Origin: Ruminococcus sp. UBA4240
GTDB lineage: Bacteria > Bacillota > Clostridia > Oscillospirales > Ruminococcaceae
DNA length: 64,000 bases
NCBI GenBank assembly: GCA_002395525.1
Contig: DGXE01000024.1
Span: 17,065 to 81,064, forward strand
Reading direction: 5' to 3'
A model generated the notes under the pieces. It was given only the letters and a program-made list of their open reading frames with translations, was not told the DNA's origin and searched no databases. Each line of letters begins with the position of its first letter. The stretch's first letter is position 1. Shown here one piece after another: positions 27,865 to 36,093 of this stretch. The translations under genes and the position numbers were made by a program.

Positions 27865-28671
27865 TCAATCACTTCTCAGCCTGCACTCGCTCACAAAGTA
27901 CCCCTTTTCCTCCAGAGCCTTTGCTGCGGCGGACATCAGGGCGGTGTCTTCGTATATGCCGAAGACGGCAGAGCCGCTGCCCGTCATCATGGCGTGGTCT
28001 GCTCCGCTCCGGAGCATGAACTCACGGAGAAAGCCCACATCCGGCACATTTACCACCCTTTCAAAGACGTTGTACAGGGCAATGCCGTGGAACAGCTTCC
28101 CCTCCGTGCCACGGCTACGGGGCGGGAGAGCGTCGATAAGGGCATAGGCTCTTGCTGTGGAGATGCCCGCCGCTCCCTTTGCCACAAGGATATGCTCATC
28201 AAAGGCGGGCATAGGCTCTATTATCTCACCGATGCCACGGCACACCGCACAGCCTCCGTAAATGCAGAAGGGTATGTCTGCTCCTATGTGCGCCCCTATA
28301 TCCGCCAGCCCTGCCTTCCCCAGACCGGTGCCGTAAAGGGAGTCAAGGGCACAAAGCACGGCGGCGCCGTCGGTGCTGCCGCCTCCCAACCCCGCCTCCA
28401 TGGGGATGTGCTTTTCTATATGGATATGACAACCGCCTGCTGTGCCTGTTTTTTCAAAGAAGGCACGGGCGCATTTTATGCATATGTTGCGCCCGTCACG
28501 GGGCACATTTTCATTGTCGCAGGAAAGGGTGATGTCATGGGCTTTCTCCACCGTGACCACATCACACAGGCTGATGCTGTGCATTATGGTCTCAAGCTCG
28601 TGGTAGCCGTCAGCCCTCTTCCCTGTCACGTCAAGGGTGAGATTTACCTTTGCATAGGCGTTTACGGTCAT
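27865..28671 (-). CDS. ispE: 4-diphosphocytidyl-2-C-methyl-D-erythritol kinase
   Basis: This 268-aa GHMP kinase phosphorylates CDP-ME in the MEP isoprenoid pathway. It has NAYAKVNLTLDVTGKRADGYHELETIM at the start, the ATP-binding PMEAGLGGGSTDGAAVL, and the C-terminal MTGSGSAVFGIY. ATG 28671 follows AGGAGGG; the ORF opens upstream but those starts are rejected. It is 10 bp after a cysteine-peptidase-like gene. The later-pathway gene ispF is at 57130. Confidence 0.95.
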   Translation of the reverse strand: MTVNAYAKVNLTLDVTGKRADGYHELETIMHSISLCDVVTVEKAHDITLSCDNENVPRDGRNICIKCARAFFEKTGTAGGCHIHIEKHIPMEAGLGGGSTDGAAVLCALDSLYGTGLGKAGLADIGAHIGADIPFCIYGGCAVCRGIGEIIEPMPAFDEHILVAKGAAGISTARAYALIDALPPRSRGTEGKLFHGIALYNVFERVVNVPDVGFLREFMLRSGADHAMMTGSGSAVFGIYEDTALMSAAAKALEEKGYFVSECRLRSD

Positions 28672-28681
28672 TTGCACCCTC

Positions 28682-29263
28682 CTAATTGATGTAGAACCCC
28701 GCAACGAAGCGGCTTTCAGGGCAAAGCTCCGCCAGCTCCCTTATGCGGTAGGTACGGCGGGCATTGTTGTACAGGTTGCACACGGTATAGCCGCCGTCCC
28801 TGTACTGCACTGCCACGTAGTGCATGGGGGATATGGGAAAGTCCTTTATGCGGTAGCACAGGATACACGCCCCCACCGCCCTTGATACGTTTTCAAAGTC
28901 CTTATAGTCCCTTGCCCTCATGCAGGGTATGCGCATTTTGTCAAGGCATTTCTCCAGCTTGTAGGGGTTCACGCCGAAGAGCCCTCCAAGCCACAGCCCG
29001 TACATCCGAAGCCCTAAGACTATGGCCTGCATATCGGGCTTGTGGCCTAAGAGGGTCATGGCATTGTATACAGCAATGGCCGCACAGCCATTGTTTGCCA
29101 TGCGGCACAGACCCATTCTGTATGTGGACACAGCACAGCGACCCTGTCCGTTGATAAGCACTCCCGGCTCAATGGGCAGAGCCTTTTCTATGGAAAGATT
29201 TCTCTCATGCTGCCTTCTTGCTAAGGGCGATGCCTTTTGCAGCAGCTCATCCCGTGTTATCAT
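28682..29263 (-). CDS. Uncharacterised protein with possible papain-like (C39-type) fold
   Basis: The 193-aa protein has NNGCAAIAVYNAMTLLGHKP, which looks like the Cys and following helix of C39-like peptidases, and later MHYVAVQYRDGGYTVCNLYNN with candidate His and Asn. It has no signal peptide. ATG 29263 lies 4 nt after the aminotransferase stop, so translation is coupled; a TTG at 29278 is an alternative. Enzyme activity is unproven and the assignment rests on the Cys/His/Asn spacing only. Confidence 0.6.
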   Translation of the reverse strand: MITRDELLQKASPLARRQHERNLSIEKALPIEPGVLINGQGRCAVSTYRMGLCRMANNGCAAIAVYNAMTLLGHKPDMQAIVLGLRMYGLWLGGLFGVNPYKLEKCLDKMRIPCMRARDYKDFENVSRAVGACILCYRIKDFPISPMHYVAVQYRDGGYTVCNLYNNARRTYRIRELAELCPESRFVAGFYIN

Positions 29264-29267
29264 AGGA

Positions 29268-30428
29268 TCAGCCCACAAATTCCTTTATTCGCTGTACCGC
29301 TGTTTTGATATGGGCTATGGAGTATGCGTAGGAAATGCGGATATAGCCCTCTCCGCATTCGCCGAAGGCATTCCCGGGCACCACCGCAACGCTGTGCTCG
29401 TACAGAAGCTTTTCGCAGAACTCCTCGCTTGACAGCCCCGTTGACTTTATGGAGGGGAACACGTAGAATGCCCCCTGGGGCTCAAAGCAGTCAAGCCCTA
29501 TGGAATTAAGGGCGTTCACAAGATAGCGCCTGCGCTGATCGTACTCACGGCGCATCTTCTCCACGTCCGCATCGCACTCTTCAAGTGCCTCGATGGCGGC
29601 ATACTGGGATATAGTGGGGGAGGACATTATGCCGTACTGGTGTATTTTCAGCATCTGCTTCACAAGGGGCTGGGGAGCACAGATATACCCAAGTCTCCAC
29701 CCCGTCATGGAATATGCCTTTGAAAAGCCGTTTACATATATGGTGCGCTCCCTCATGCCGGGCAGCTGTATTATGGAGAAGTGCTTTATGCCGTAGGTAA
29801 GGGCGGAGTATATCTCATCAGTGAGGACAAGTATATCCGTGCCACGGAGCACCTCTGCAACTGCTTCAAGGTCTTCCCTTTCCATAACAGCCCCTGTGGG
29901 ATTGTTGGGGAAGGGGAGGATCAGCACCTTTGTCTTGGGTGTGATGGCGGCTTTAAGCTGCTCTGCCGTGAGCCTGAACCTGTCCTGGGCCCTTGTGGTT
30001 ATGGGCACGGGCACGCCGCCGCACAGGGATACTATTGGTGAATAGCATACAAAGCAGGGCTCCACCACAAGCACCTCGTCACCCGGGTCGATAAGGGATC
30101 TTATGGCAATGTCTATGCCCTCGGAGCCCCCTACGGTGACGATTATCTCGCTGTCCGGGTCATAGTGGACACCGGTGTCCCGTTCGGTCTTGGCGGAGAT
30201 GGCTCGGCGAAGCTCTGAAAGTCCCGAATTTGCGGTGTACTTGGTCTTTCCCTTTTCAAGGGCGGTAATGGCGGCATGGCGCACATTCCAAGGGGTCTGG
30301 AAATCAGGCTCCCCCACACCCAGAGAGATGACCCCCTCCATTGCGTTGGCAAGGTCAAAGAACTTGCGTATGCCGGAGGGCTTCATTTCACGGCATTTTT
30401 TCGCTATCAGCTTATCATAGTCTATCAT
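29268..30428 (-). CDS. PLP-dependent class I/II aminotransferase
   Basis: This 386-aa fold-type I transaminase has the PLP lysine in YVNGFSKAYSMTGWRLGY, with PNNPTGAVM and ILVLTDEIYSALTYG as substrate- and PLP-phosphate-binding segments and a C-terminal EGYIRISYAYS. It resembles the aspartate/aromatic aminotransferase (PatA/AspC) group; the substrate is unresolved. Its ATG overlaps the upstream Lrp gene by 4 bp (ATGA), a common regulator-aminotransferase pairing. Confidence 0.92.
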   Translation of the reverse strand: MIDYDKLIAKKCREMKPSGIRKFFDLANAMEGVISLGVGEPDFQTPWNVRHAAITALEKGKTKYTANSGLSELRRAISAKTERDTGVHYDPDSEIIVTVGGSEGIDIAIRSLIDPGDEVLVVEPCFVCYSPIVSLCGGVPVPITTRAQDRFRLTAEQLKAAITPKTKVLILPFPNNPTGAVMEREDLEAVAEVLRGTDILVLTDEIYSALTYGIKHFSIIQLPGMRERTIYVNGFSKAYSMTGWRLGYICAPQPLVKQMLKIHQYGIMSSPTISQYAAIEALEECDADVEKMRREYDQRRRYLVNALNSIGLDCFEPQGAFYVFPSIKSTGLSSEEFCEKLLYEHSVAVVPGNAFGECGEGYIRISYAYSIAHIKTAVQRIKEFVG

Positions 30429-30904
30429 GGGGAGACCATACCCCTTTCATCTGCGGATTCATCCTCCATAAACAGCCCCGACTCCTTGAAGCGCTTGAGC
30501 ACAAAGTGTGTCTTGGTGGCGACCACGCCTTCCAGTGTGGACAGACGCCTTGCCACGAACAGGGCTATCTCCTTGTAGTCCGAGCCGGAAAGGGTCACGG
30601 CAAGGTCAAAGGAGCCTGACATGAGGGTCACGCTGTCCACCTCATCAAAGCGCATGATGGTGCGGGCGATGTCATCAAAGCCGAAGTCGGCCTTGGGGGT
30701 GACATTCACCTCGATAAATGCGGTGACTGCGTTCTTGTCGGCAAGCTCGTCGTTTATAACGGCGGTGTAGCCCTTGATTATCCCCGCCTTTTCGTAGGCG
30801 GCGATCTTGTCGGCTACCTCCTTGCCGGTCATGCCGGTCATTACGCCCAGTTCCTCGTTGGAAAGGCGGGCGTTTGATTTTAAAAGCTCCAGTAATGCAT
30901 CCAT
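30425..30904 (-). CDS. Lrp/AsnC-family transcriptional regulator
   Basis: The 159-aa protein has an N-terminal winged HTH (LLELLKSNARLSNEELGVMTGMTGKEVADKIAAYEKAGIIKGYTAVI) and a C-terminal RAM/ACT-like effector domain. Lrp-type regulators sense amino acids and usually control the adjacent metabolic gene, here an aminotransferase it overlaps by 4 bp. The last ~15 residues are acidic and unlike the family core. Confidence 0.9.
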   Translation of the reverse strand: MDALLELLKSNARLSNEELGVMTGMTGKEVADKIAAYEKAGIIKGYTAVINDELADKNAVTAFIEVNVTPKADFGFDDIARTIMRFDEVDSVTLMSGSFDLAVTLSGSDYKEIALFVARRLSTLEGVVATKTHFVLKRFKESGLFMEDESADERGMVSP

Positions 30905-30920
30905 AATATACCTTCTTTCG

Positions 30921-31097
30921 ATTAGAGGTTAGAGATTAGAGGTTAGAAAATAGAGAATGTAAAATAGATTTGTTTGCTCAATTCCTCTTTGCTTTTTGTT
31001 GCACATAGGCTTCGCTTTTGCGGATAGAGAGGCTATAAAGCTATATGTTCATCGTAAGCTCATCTTGCATCTTGCTTCTTGCATCTTGCTTCTATCC
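30921..31097. mobile_element. MITE-like intergenic element with heptanucleotide-repeat ends (copy 1)
   Basis: The 177-bp stretch between Lrp and cdaR starts with 7-bp units (ATTAGAG GTTAGAG ATTAGAG GTTAGAA) and ends with CATCTTG/CTTCTTG units (31061-31097). Read from its own strand, the right end begins GGATAGAAGCAAGATG. The terminal GGATAG is the last Gly codon and stop of cdaR. Interior GCTATATGTTCATCGTAA recurs, inverted, in the copy at 34715. There is no ORF. It is one of four related elements. Confidence 0.65.
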
Positions 31098-32408
31098 TAT
31101 TACTTCTTCCTCAAGCACATATTCTGCGGTCACGTATATCTTCGGTGTGGCAACGCCCTCGTCGCCTGTGAACCATACCCTGTCGTAGGAGGAGATGATG
31201 AAGTCCACCGCCATCTTGTGATCCCCCTCCTGCATATCGAAGTCGATAAGGTCTATCTGGGCGGTTATGTCCTCTCCCGTAAGCTCGCTGAGCTGTGTGG
31301 AATCTCCCACAAGGAAGAGGGTCAGCCCCGAGGCGACAGGGGTGAACTCGAACTGAGCGGGCTTGTTTATGAACTGTATATCCTTGCCCTTGATGGACAG
31401 GGGCTTTTTGGCTATGCCCTCCGACGGGCAGGTGACAGTGATTGTATCCACATTGGACAGATTTTCGTAGTCTGCGGGGAGGAAATTCTCTGCGGAGAAT
31501 GTGAACACTGACCCTGCATCCACCTCACGCATATTTATGGTGCCTATGTTAAGGCGCTCTATGTCCTTCACACGGCTGCCGGGGGCAGCAAGGTCAAGCT
31601 CCTCTGCGGAGAATACCAGCTGCGAGCGGAACCAGCTCAGATCAAGGTTTGCGGGGGCATTGATGATATTCACATCCAGGGGCAGAGTCTGGCGCACAAG
31701 GACGGGTATCTGCACCGCAAAGCTGGTCTTGTCGAAGTAGAGGCTCGAGGTGTCGGAGATGAGGGTGCTGTCCTTGTAGAGCAGCAGCTCTGCGGCGGAG
31801 GTCTCAAAGGTGGAGGAAAGGTTCTCCGGAGGATTTACTCCGGCGCATACCTTCGTTATGGAGTTGATGGTGTCCTGGGGGCCTGTTATGGTGACACTGG
31901 CGGGGGATACCACAGGATCTCCGGAGATGTAGCCGGAGGCCAGCCGCAGATCCTTTACCTCAGGCTCTATGGTAAATTCCTTGGATACTATTTTGTCAAA
32001 CGCCACTGTTACCGAGGAGGGGGTTATGGTCTTCACCTCAAATTCAGTGCCGCTCAGGGACTGGACATCAAGGCGCAGATCGTATTCCCTTGCCATCATC
32101 ACGTTGGTGACACTGACATTCGCCACCAGGTCCTCAGCCTTGATGGAGCCTATCTTTGCACGCTCCCCGGATATCTGTACAGTGACAGTCTCATCAGACA
32201 GCTCTATGACCTCAAGATTCTGGGACTGGGCGTAGGTGCCGTCCAGGTCTATCTTGACAGGCACGTTGTAGATGGTCTTGTCCGTGGTGGGGTATACGGT
32301 TATGGATACCACTATCCATATGACTATGGCTATGAGCAGGGAAATGACCATAAGGGAGCGGTCCCTCATGAGCGCCTGCTTCAGGTTCTCGAATAGTTTC
32401 TTGAACAT
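31092..32408 (-). CDS. cdaR: YbbR-domain regulator of diadenylate cyclase
   Basis: The 438-aa protein has one N-terminal membrane helix (LMVISLLIAIVIWIVVSITV) and about four extracytoplasmic YbbR repeats. In Firmicutes CdaR binds and modulates CdaA. Its ATG overlaps the cdaA stop by one base (TAATG). The gene's final Gly and TAG stop (31092-31097) are contributed by the end of a repeat element, so the original C-terminus may have been longer or different. glmM, which usually follows, is absent here. Confidence 0.93.
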   Translation of the reverse strand: MFKKLFENLKQALMRDRSLMVISLLIAIVIWIVVSITVYPTTDKTIYNVPVKIDLDGTYAQSQNLEVIELSDETVTVQISGERAKIGSIKAEDLVANVSVTNVMMAREYDLRLDVQSLSGTEFEVKTITPSSVTVAFDKIVSKEFTIEPEVKDLRLASGYISGDPVVSPASVTITGPQDTINSITKVCAGVNPPENLSSTFETSAAELLLYKDSTLISDTSSLYFDKTSFAVQIPVLVRQTLPLDVNIINAPANLDLSWFRSQLVFSAEELDLAAPGSRVKDIERLNIGTINMREVDAGSVFTFSAENFLPADYENLSNVDTITVTCPSEGIAKKPLSIKGKDIQFINKPAQFEFTPVASGLTLFLVGDSTQLSELTGEDITAQIDLIDFDMQEGDHKMAVDFIISSYDRVWFTGDEGVATPKIYVTAEYVLEEEVIG

Positions 32409-33259
32409 TATGCCTTATCCTCCTTTTTCCTGCGGGCGGAGGAGGCGGGGGAGGACTCCGGGATGAGCTTGCGGGAAAGGGTCTGCCGCAGGGAATCCTT
32501 TGAGAAGCCTCTTTGCAGATCACCGTTTTCCGCTATGGATATGGCGCCTGTCTCCTCGGATACCACTATGACGATGGCATCGGAGTTCTCGCTCATGCCT
32601 ATGGCGGCACGGTGGCGGGAGCCTAACTGCTTGTTGATGGCATCCTCGTTGACGGGCTTTGGCAGGAACACCCCCGCCGCATATATCTTGCCGTCACGCA
32701 TTATCACCGCCCCGTCGTGCAGAGGGCATTTGGGGTAGAATATGGTGCCGAAAAGCTCCTTGGAGGGCACCGCATTGACTATGGTGCCGTTGGAGACCAG
32801 ATCCCCCAGCTTTGTCTCCCTTTCTATTACGATAAGGGCGCCTGTGGTGGTGGAGGAGAGATCCTCGCAGGCCTCGCATATGGCTGTTATCTCCTCGGAG
32901 ACCGGGGTGACTTCGCTGTCCGTGCCTGTCAGCTTGTCAAGCATGGGGAAGCGGGCGTGCCCCACACGCTCTATGGTGCGGCGCAGCTCCGGCTGGAAGA
33001 GTATCAGCACCGCTATGATACCGATGTTGAATATCCTCTGGAATATCCACTGCACCGCCTTCATCTGCCCCACATAGGCAAGAAAGTAGAACAGCACCAG
33101 AATGAGTATGCCCTTGATAAGGCCTTCGGCGCGGGTATCACGGATAAACTGTATCAGCTTGTATATCAGATAGGTGAGCACCGCAATATCCAGCACATCC
33201 CAGAAGGAGGGGGGCCATATGGTGTTAAAGGAGTTTATCAGTTCGTCTAAAAGTTCCAT
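32408..33259 (-). CDS. cdaA: Diadenylate cyclase (c-di-AMP synthase)
   Basis: The 283-aa protein has three N-terminal membrane helices (about residues 15-95) and a DAC domain. The catalytic DGA motif is in CPLHDGAVIMRDGKIYAAG and the RHR motif in GSRHRAAIGMSE. It makes c-di-AMP from two ATP, which controls potassium, osmotic and wall homeostasis. It is translated with cdaR, 55 bp after an HgdB-like gene. Confidence 0.96.
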   Translation of the reverse strand: MELLDELINSFNTIWPPSFWDVLDIAVLTYLIYKLIQFIRDTRAEGLIKGILILVLFYFLAYVGQMKAVQWIFQRIFNIGIIAVLILFQPELRRTIERVGHARFPMLDKLTGTDSEVTPVSEEITAICEACEDLSSTTTGALIVIERETKLGDLVSNGTIVNAVPSKELFGTIFYPKCPLHDGAVIMRDGKIYAAGVFLPKPVNEDAINKQLGSRHRAAIGMSENSDAIVIVVSEETGAISIAENGDLQRGFSKDSLRQTLSRKLIPESSPASSARRKKEDKA

Positions 33260-33314
33260 GTGATAGGATCCTCTGCTGCTTGTTGTGTAGAAAGGATTTC
33301 AGGCGCTGCAGGGG

Positions 33315-34607
33315 CTAAGCCTCTTTTGCTGCTTCTGCCGCTTCTGCTGCCCTTTTCTCCGCCATCTGCTGTCTTGCTGTGGATAGCATGAGCTTGATGC
33401 GGTTTTCCTGATTTACCTGTGTGGCGCCCGGGTCGTAGTCGATGGGAGCGATGTTGGCTTCGGGGTACATCTCACGGAGCTTTCGTATCATGCCCTTGCC
33501 GATGATGTGGTTGGGCAGGCAGCCGAAGGGCTGTGCGCACACGATGTTCCCGTAGCCCATGTGGATCATGTCCACCATTTCTGCGGTAAGGAGCCACCCC
33601 TCACCCATCTTGTTGGCAGGGGAGATGTATGCCTCCACCTCCTTCTTGGCCTCCTCAAAGGGGGTAGGGCCGAAGAAGCGGGTCTTTTTCACAGCTCTGA
33701 TTATCTTGTTCTGCATCATCTTGAAAAAGCCCTTGATGCCGAGAGAGCCGAAGTATTTCTTGTATTTGATGTGGTAGAGCTCTGTCTCCACCACATGGTG
33801 ATCTCCCATGAAGATAAGGAAGTCTATGAGCCCGGGGCAGTAGACCTCGCACCCCTCGGATTCAAGGAATTTCTGGAGCTCGTTGTTGCCCAGGGGGGAG
33901 TATTTGATGAATATCTCGCCTACTATGCCCACCTTGACCACATCCGGGTCATCCTTGTAGGGGATGGCTTCAAAGTCCTTTATTATGCGGGCGGTCACCC
34001 TGTCAAAGGCGGTGTAGCTGAATTTCAGGTTGGCAAGCTCCTGCTCCCACTTTGCTATAAGGGCATCCGTGTCCCCCTTGTTTATTTCGTAGGGGCGCAC
34101 CTGATTGCCCAGCAGCATGAGCACATCCGCATAGCATACAGCGGTGATGAGCTGTGCCAGCAGGGGAGCTGTCATGGAAAAGCCGGGGTTTTTCTCTATG
34201 GCGGGCATTGCCAGTGATATTACAGGCACCTGCTCCATGCCGCACTTGATGAGGGCCTTGCGGATAAGGTGTATGTAGTTGGAGGCACGGCAGCCGCCGC
34301 CTGTCTGCACCATCATAAGGGCAGTCTTGTCAGGGTCGAACTCGCCGCTTTTGAGGGCGTCTATGAACTGACCTATTACCAGCAGAGCCGGGTAGCAGGT
34401 GTCATTGTGGGTGTAGCGCAGCCCCTCGTTTATTATCCTCCTGCCTGTGGTGGTAAGGAGTTTCATTTTGTATCCGTGGTTGTTGAACACCTTTTCCAGC
34501 AGGCGAAAGTGTATGGGAAGCATATTGGGGATGAGTATGGTGTACTCCTTGCGCATCTCCTCTGTAAAGAGGAGCCGCCCTGTCTCGTCATATATAAGTT
34601 CTGCCAT
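33315..34607 (-). CDS. 2-hydroxyglutaryl-CoA dehydratase-like / DUF2229 protein
   Basis: The 430-aa protein keeps the conserved cysteines of the HgdB/BcrB-type iron-sulfur fold (THNDTCYPALLVIGQ, GGGCRASNYIHLIRKAL, EVYCPGLIDF) and the C-terminal AQPFGCLPNHIIGKGMIRKLRE. Relatives are often fused to or encoded near the ATP-dependent activase, which is not here. It may therefore be a stand-alone member of unknown substrate. The tail (residues ~410-430) is Ala/Glu-rich. No dehydratase partner or CoA-transferase is in the window. Confidence 0.8.
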   Translation of the reverse strand: MAELIYDETGRLLFTEEMRKEYTILIPNMLPIHFRLLEKVFNNHGYKMKLLTTTGRRIINEGLRYTHNDTCYPALLVIGQFIDALKSGEFDPDKTALMMVQTGGGCRASNYIHLIRKALIKCGMEQVPVISLAMPAIEKNPGFSMTAPLLAQLITAVCYADVLMLLGNQVRPYEINKGDTDALIAKWEQELANLKFSYTAFDRVTARIIKDFEAIPYKDDPDVVKVGIVGEIFIKYSPLGNNELQKFLESEGCEVYCPGLIDFLIFMGDHHVVETELYHIKYKKYFGSLGIKGFFKMMQNKIIRAVKKTRFFGPTPFEEAKKEVEAYISPANKMGEGWLLTAEMVDMIHMGYGNIVCAQPFGCLPNHIIGKGMIRKLREMYPEANIAPIDYDPGATQVNQENRIKLMLSTARQQMAEKRAAEAAEAAKEA

Positions 34608-34669
34608 GTTATCGCTCCTATCAAGACTATTGCATCACTGTCCGCAGACTGTATCAAATCGATCAATAC

Positions 34670-34698
34670 ATTATACCACATGATTATTAACATTTCAA
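34670..34698 (-). promoter_or_regulatory. Promoter of the HgdB-like/cdaA/cdaR unit
   Basis: On the minus strand, TTGAAA (34693-34698), a 17-nt spacer and TATAAT (34670-34675) precede the HgdB-like gene. Confidence 0.8.
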
Positions 34699-34714
34699 GT
34701 ATTTTTGCAAAACT

Positions 34715-34943
34715 GGAAGCAAGAAGTTAGAAGCAAGAGGCAAGATGAAGTAACGATGAACATATAGCTTTTTGCCTCTGTTACTGCAAAGTATTACTTT
34801 TTCGCAAAAAAAGGAAAGAGCCGGCATCCCTGCCGGCTCATGACTTCTGATATCTGATTTCTAATGCGGCAGAGCAGAGGCAGAACACTCGCAATTCGTT
34901 GTCTGCTTATCTTGCCTCTTGCTTCTTGCCTCTTGCTTCTGCC
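34715..34943. mobile_element. MITE-like element with heptanucleotide-repeat ends (copy 2)
   Basis: The ~229-bp intergenic stretch has a left end of AAGCAAG/AAGTTAG-type units (34717-34745) and a right end CTTATCTTGCCTCTTGCTTC... (34906-34943) that is nearly its reverse complement. Interior ACGATGAACATATAGCTT matches copy 1 inverted. It holds a strong terminator hairpin. No ORF. Confidence 0.65.
34804..34839 (-). terminator. Terminator inside element copy 2, for the AIM24 gene
   Basis: On the minus strand, GAGCCGGCA / TGCCGGCTC (34818-34826 and 34831-34839) is followed by TTTCCTTTTTTT. It would end transcription from the AIM24 gene upstream. Confidence 0.8.
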
Positions 34944-34945
34944 AA

Positions 34946-35650
34946 TCAGTTGCTCTTGGGGAGATAGGGGATGATAGCGCCTGCAAGTGCGCTTGCGGGC
35001 ATAGTCTGGAGCCAGATGCGCCCCGGGCCTGTAACACGGGTGTTGAAAAGGCCTTCGCCGCCCAGCAGAGCGTTGCCTACGCCGGCAACTGTCTCTATGT
35101 CAACAGAGCAGGTGGCATCCATTGCTGCAAGATAGCCTGTGTCTATGAGCATGGACTGACCGGGGGCAAGGTCGTAGTTGTATACGCCGCCGTTTATCTC
35201 AAGGAATACCATGCCGGTGCCGGTGAACTTCTGCATGATGAAGCCTTCGCCGCCGAAGAAGCCTGCACCCACCTTCTTCTGGAAGAAAAGCTCCATGTTC
35301 ACGCCCTGTGAGTTTGCAAGGTATGCCTGCTTCTGAGCTACGATGGAATTGCCGCCGTTTAGCTGTATGCACAGGATGTCACCGGGGAATGTGGATGCGA
35401 ATGCTATCTCACCGGGGCCTCCCTGTGAGGTGTAGGTGTTCCTGAACATGGACTCGCCTGTCAGGGCAGATTTTGCCAGACCGCCCAGTGCGCCCAGCAG
35501 ACCACCCTTGCCGCCGCCTGAGAGGCCTGTCTGCATCTGCATATTGGGGGTCATCCAGGACATGGCGCCTTTCTGGCACTCTATGCTCTCGCCTGCATCA
35601 AGCTTGCAAACCAGAGCGCAAAGGGGCTTGTTGATAACTTCGTATTGCAT
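34946..35650 (-). CDS. AIM24/TIGR00266-family protein
   Basis: The 234-aa protein is built of beta-strand repeats. The Gly-rich GLSGGGKGGLLGALGGLAKSALTGESMFRNTYTS, GPGEIAFASTFPGDILCIQL and C-terminal GLFNTRVTGPGRIWLQTMP are the hallmarks of this tryptophan-RNA-binding-attenuator-like (TRAP-like) beta-barrel family. Function in bacteria is not established. A good GGAGG site and its own promoter make it monocistronic, closed by a terminator in element copy 2. Confidence 0.9.
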   Translation of the reverse strand: MQYEVINKPLCALVCKLDAGESIECQKGAMSWMTPNMQMQTGLSGGGKGGLLGALGGLAKSALTGESMFRNTYTSQGGPGEIAFASTFPGDILCIQLNGGNSIVAQKQAYLANSQGVNMELFFQKKVGAGFFGGEGFIMQKFTGTGMVFLEINGGVYNYDLAPGQSMLIDTGYLAAMDATCSVDIETVAGVGNALLGGEGLFNTRVTGPGRIWLQTMPASALAGAIIPYLPKSN

Positions 35651-35689
35651 GATTATTCCTCCGTTTCTGCGAATGTTTTCGCTGTATTG

Positions 35690-35718
35690 ATATTATCATA
35701 TTATGGCGCCGATGTCAA
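35690..35718 (-). promoter_or_regulatory. Promoter of AIM24 gene
   Basis: On the minus strand, TTGACA (35713-35718), a 17-nt spacer and TAATAT (35690-35695). Confidence 0.78.
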
Positions 35719-35879
35719 TATTTTTTTGCACTTTTGTTATGAAAATGTTTTTTTGCCTGTTCCCGGGCACTATCTCCGGAAAAGCAAGGAATGTGGGGGC
35801 ATTGTGCATAATGCAGTAAAATACATTCCGGAGGCTGTCATATTTTTCGTTGCAGTTCGGTTACAATTTGGTACAGGAC

Positions 35880-35908
35880 TTGAAATATTTGCAATTTGCG
35901 TTTATAAT
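35880..35908 (+). promoter_or_regulatory. Promoter of the ABC permease operon
   Basis: TTGAAA (35880-35885), 17 nt and TATAAT (35903-35908). It lies about 185 bp before the first start codon, leaving a long leader. Confidence 0.82.
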
Positions 35909-35914
35909 AGATGT

Positions 35915-36093
35915 GTATATTCGGTAAGTGTCGGCTGATGTCGGCAAAGCACCGGCTTATGCCGGTACAGACTCCAAATCACTTTACAGTGAATGTCAAT
36001 TTATTTTGACGTTCACCAGCAGACCTCACAAGCGCACAGGCTTTCAGCCCGCCTCGGCGGCTGATATGCTCTGCGCCCCAAGGTGGTGTATAG
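35915..36093 (+). other. Structured 5' leader of the ABC permease operon
   Basis: The ~180-nt untranslated leader contains ACCGGC/GCCGGT (around 35950-35970) and GTGAATGTCAA / TTGACGTTCAC (about 35991-36017) hairpins, then a GC-rich stretch before the ribosome site AAGGTGG (36080s). No known riboswitch consensus is recognised. No terminator T-run follows the hairpins. Confidence 0.4.

Noticed and set aside
27814..28689. 291-aa open frame on the plus strand
   Set aside because: Antisense to ispE, whose GHMP-kinase motifs are unambiguous.
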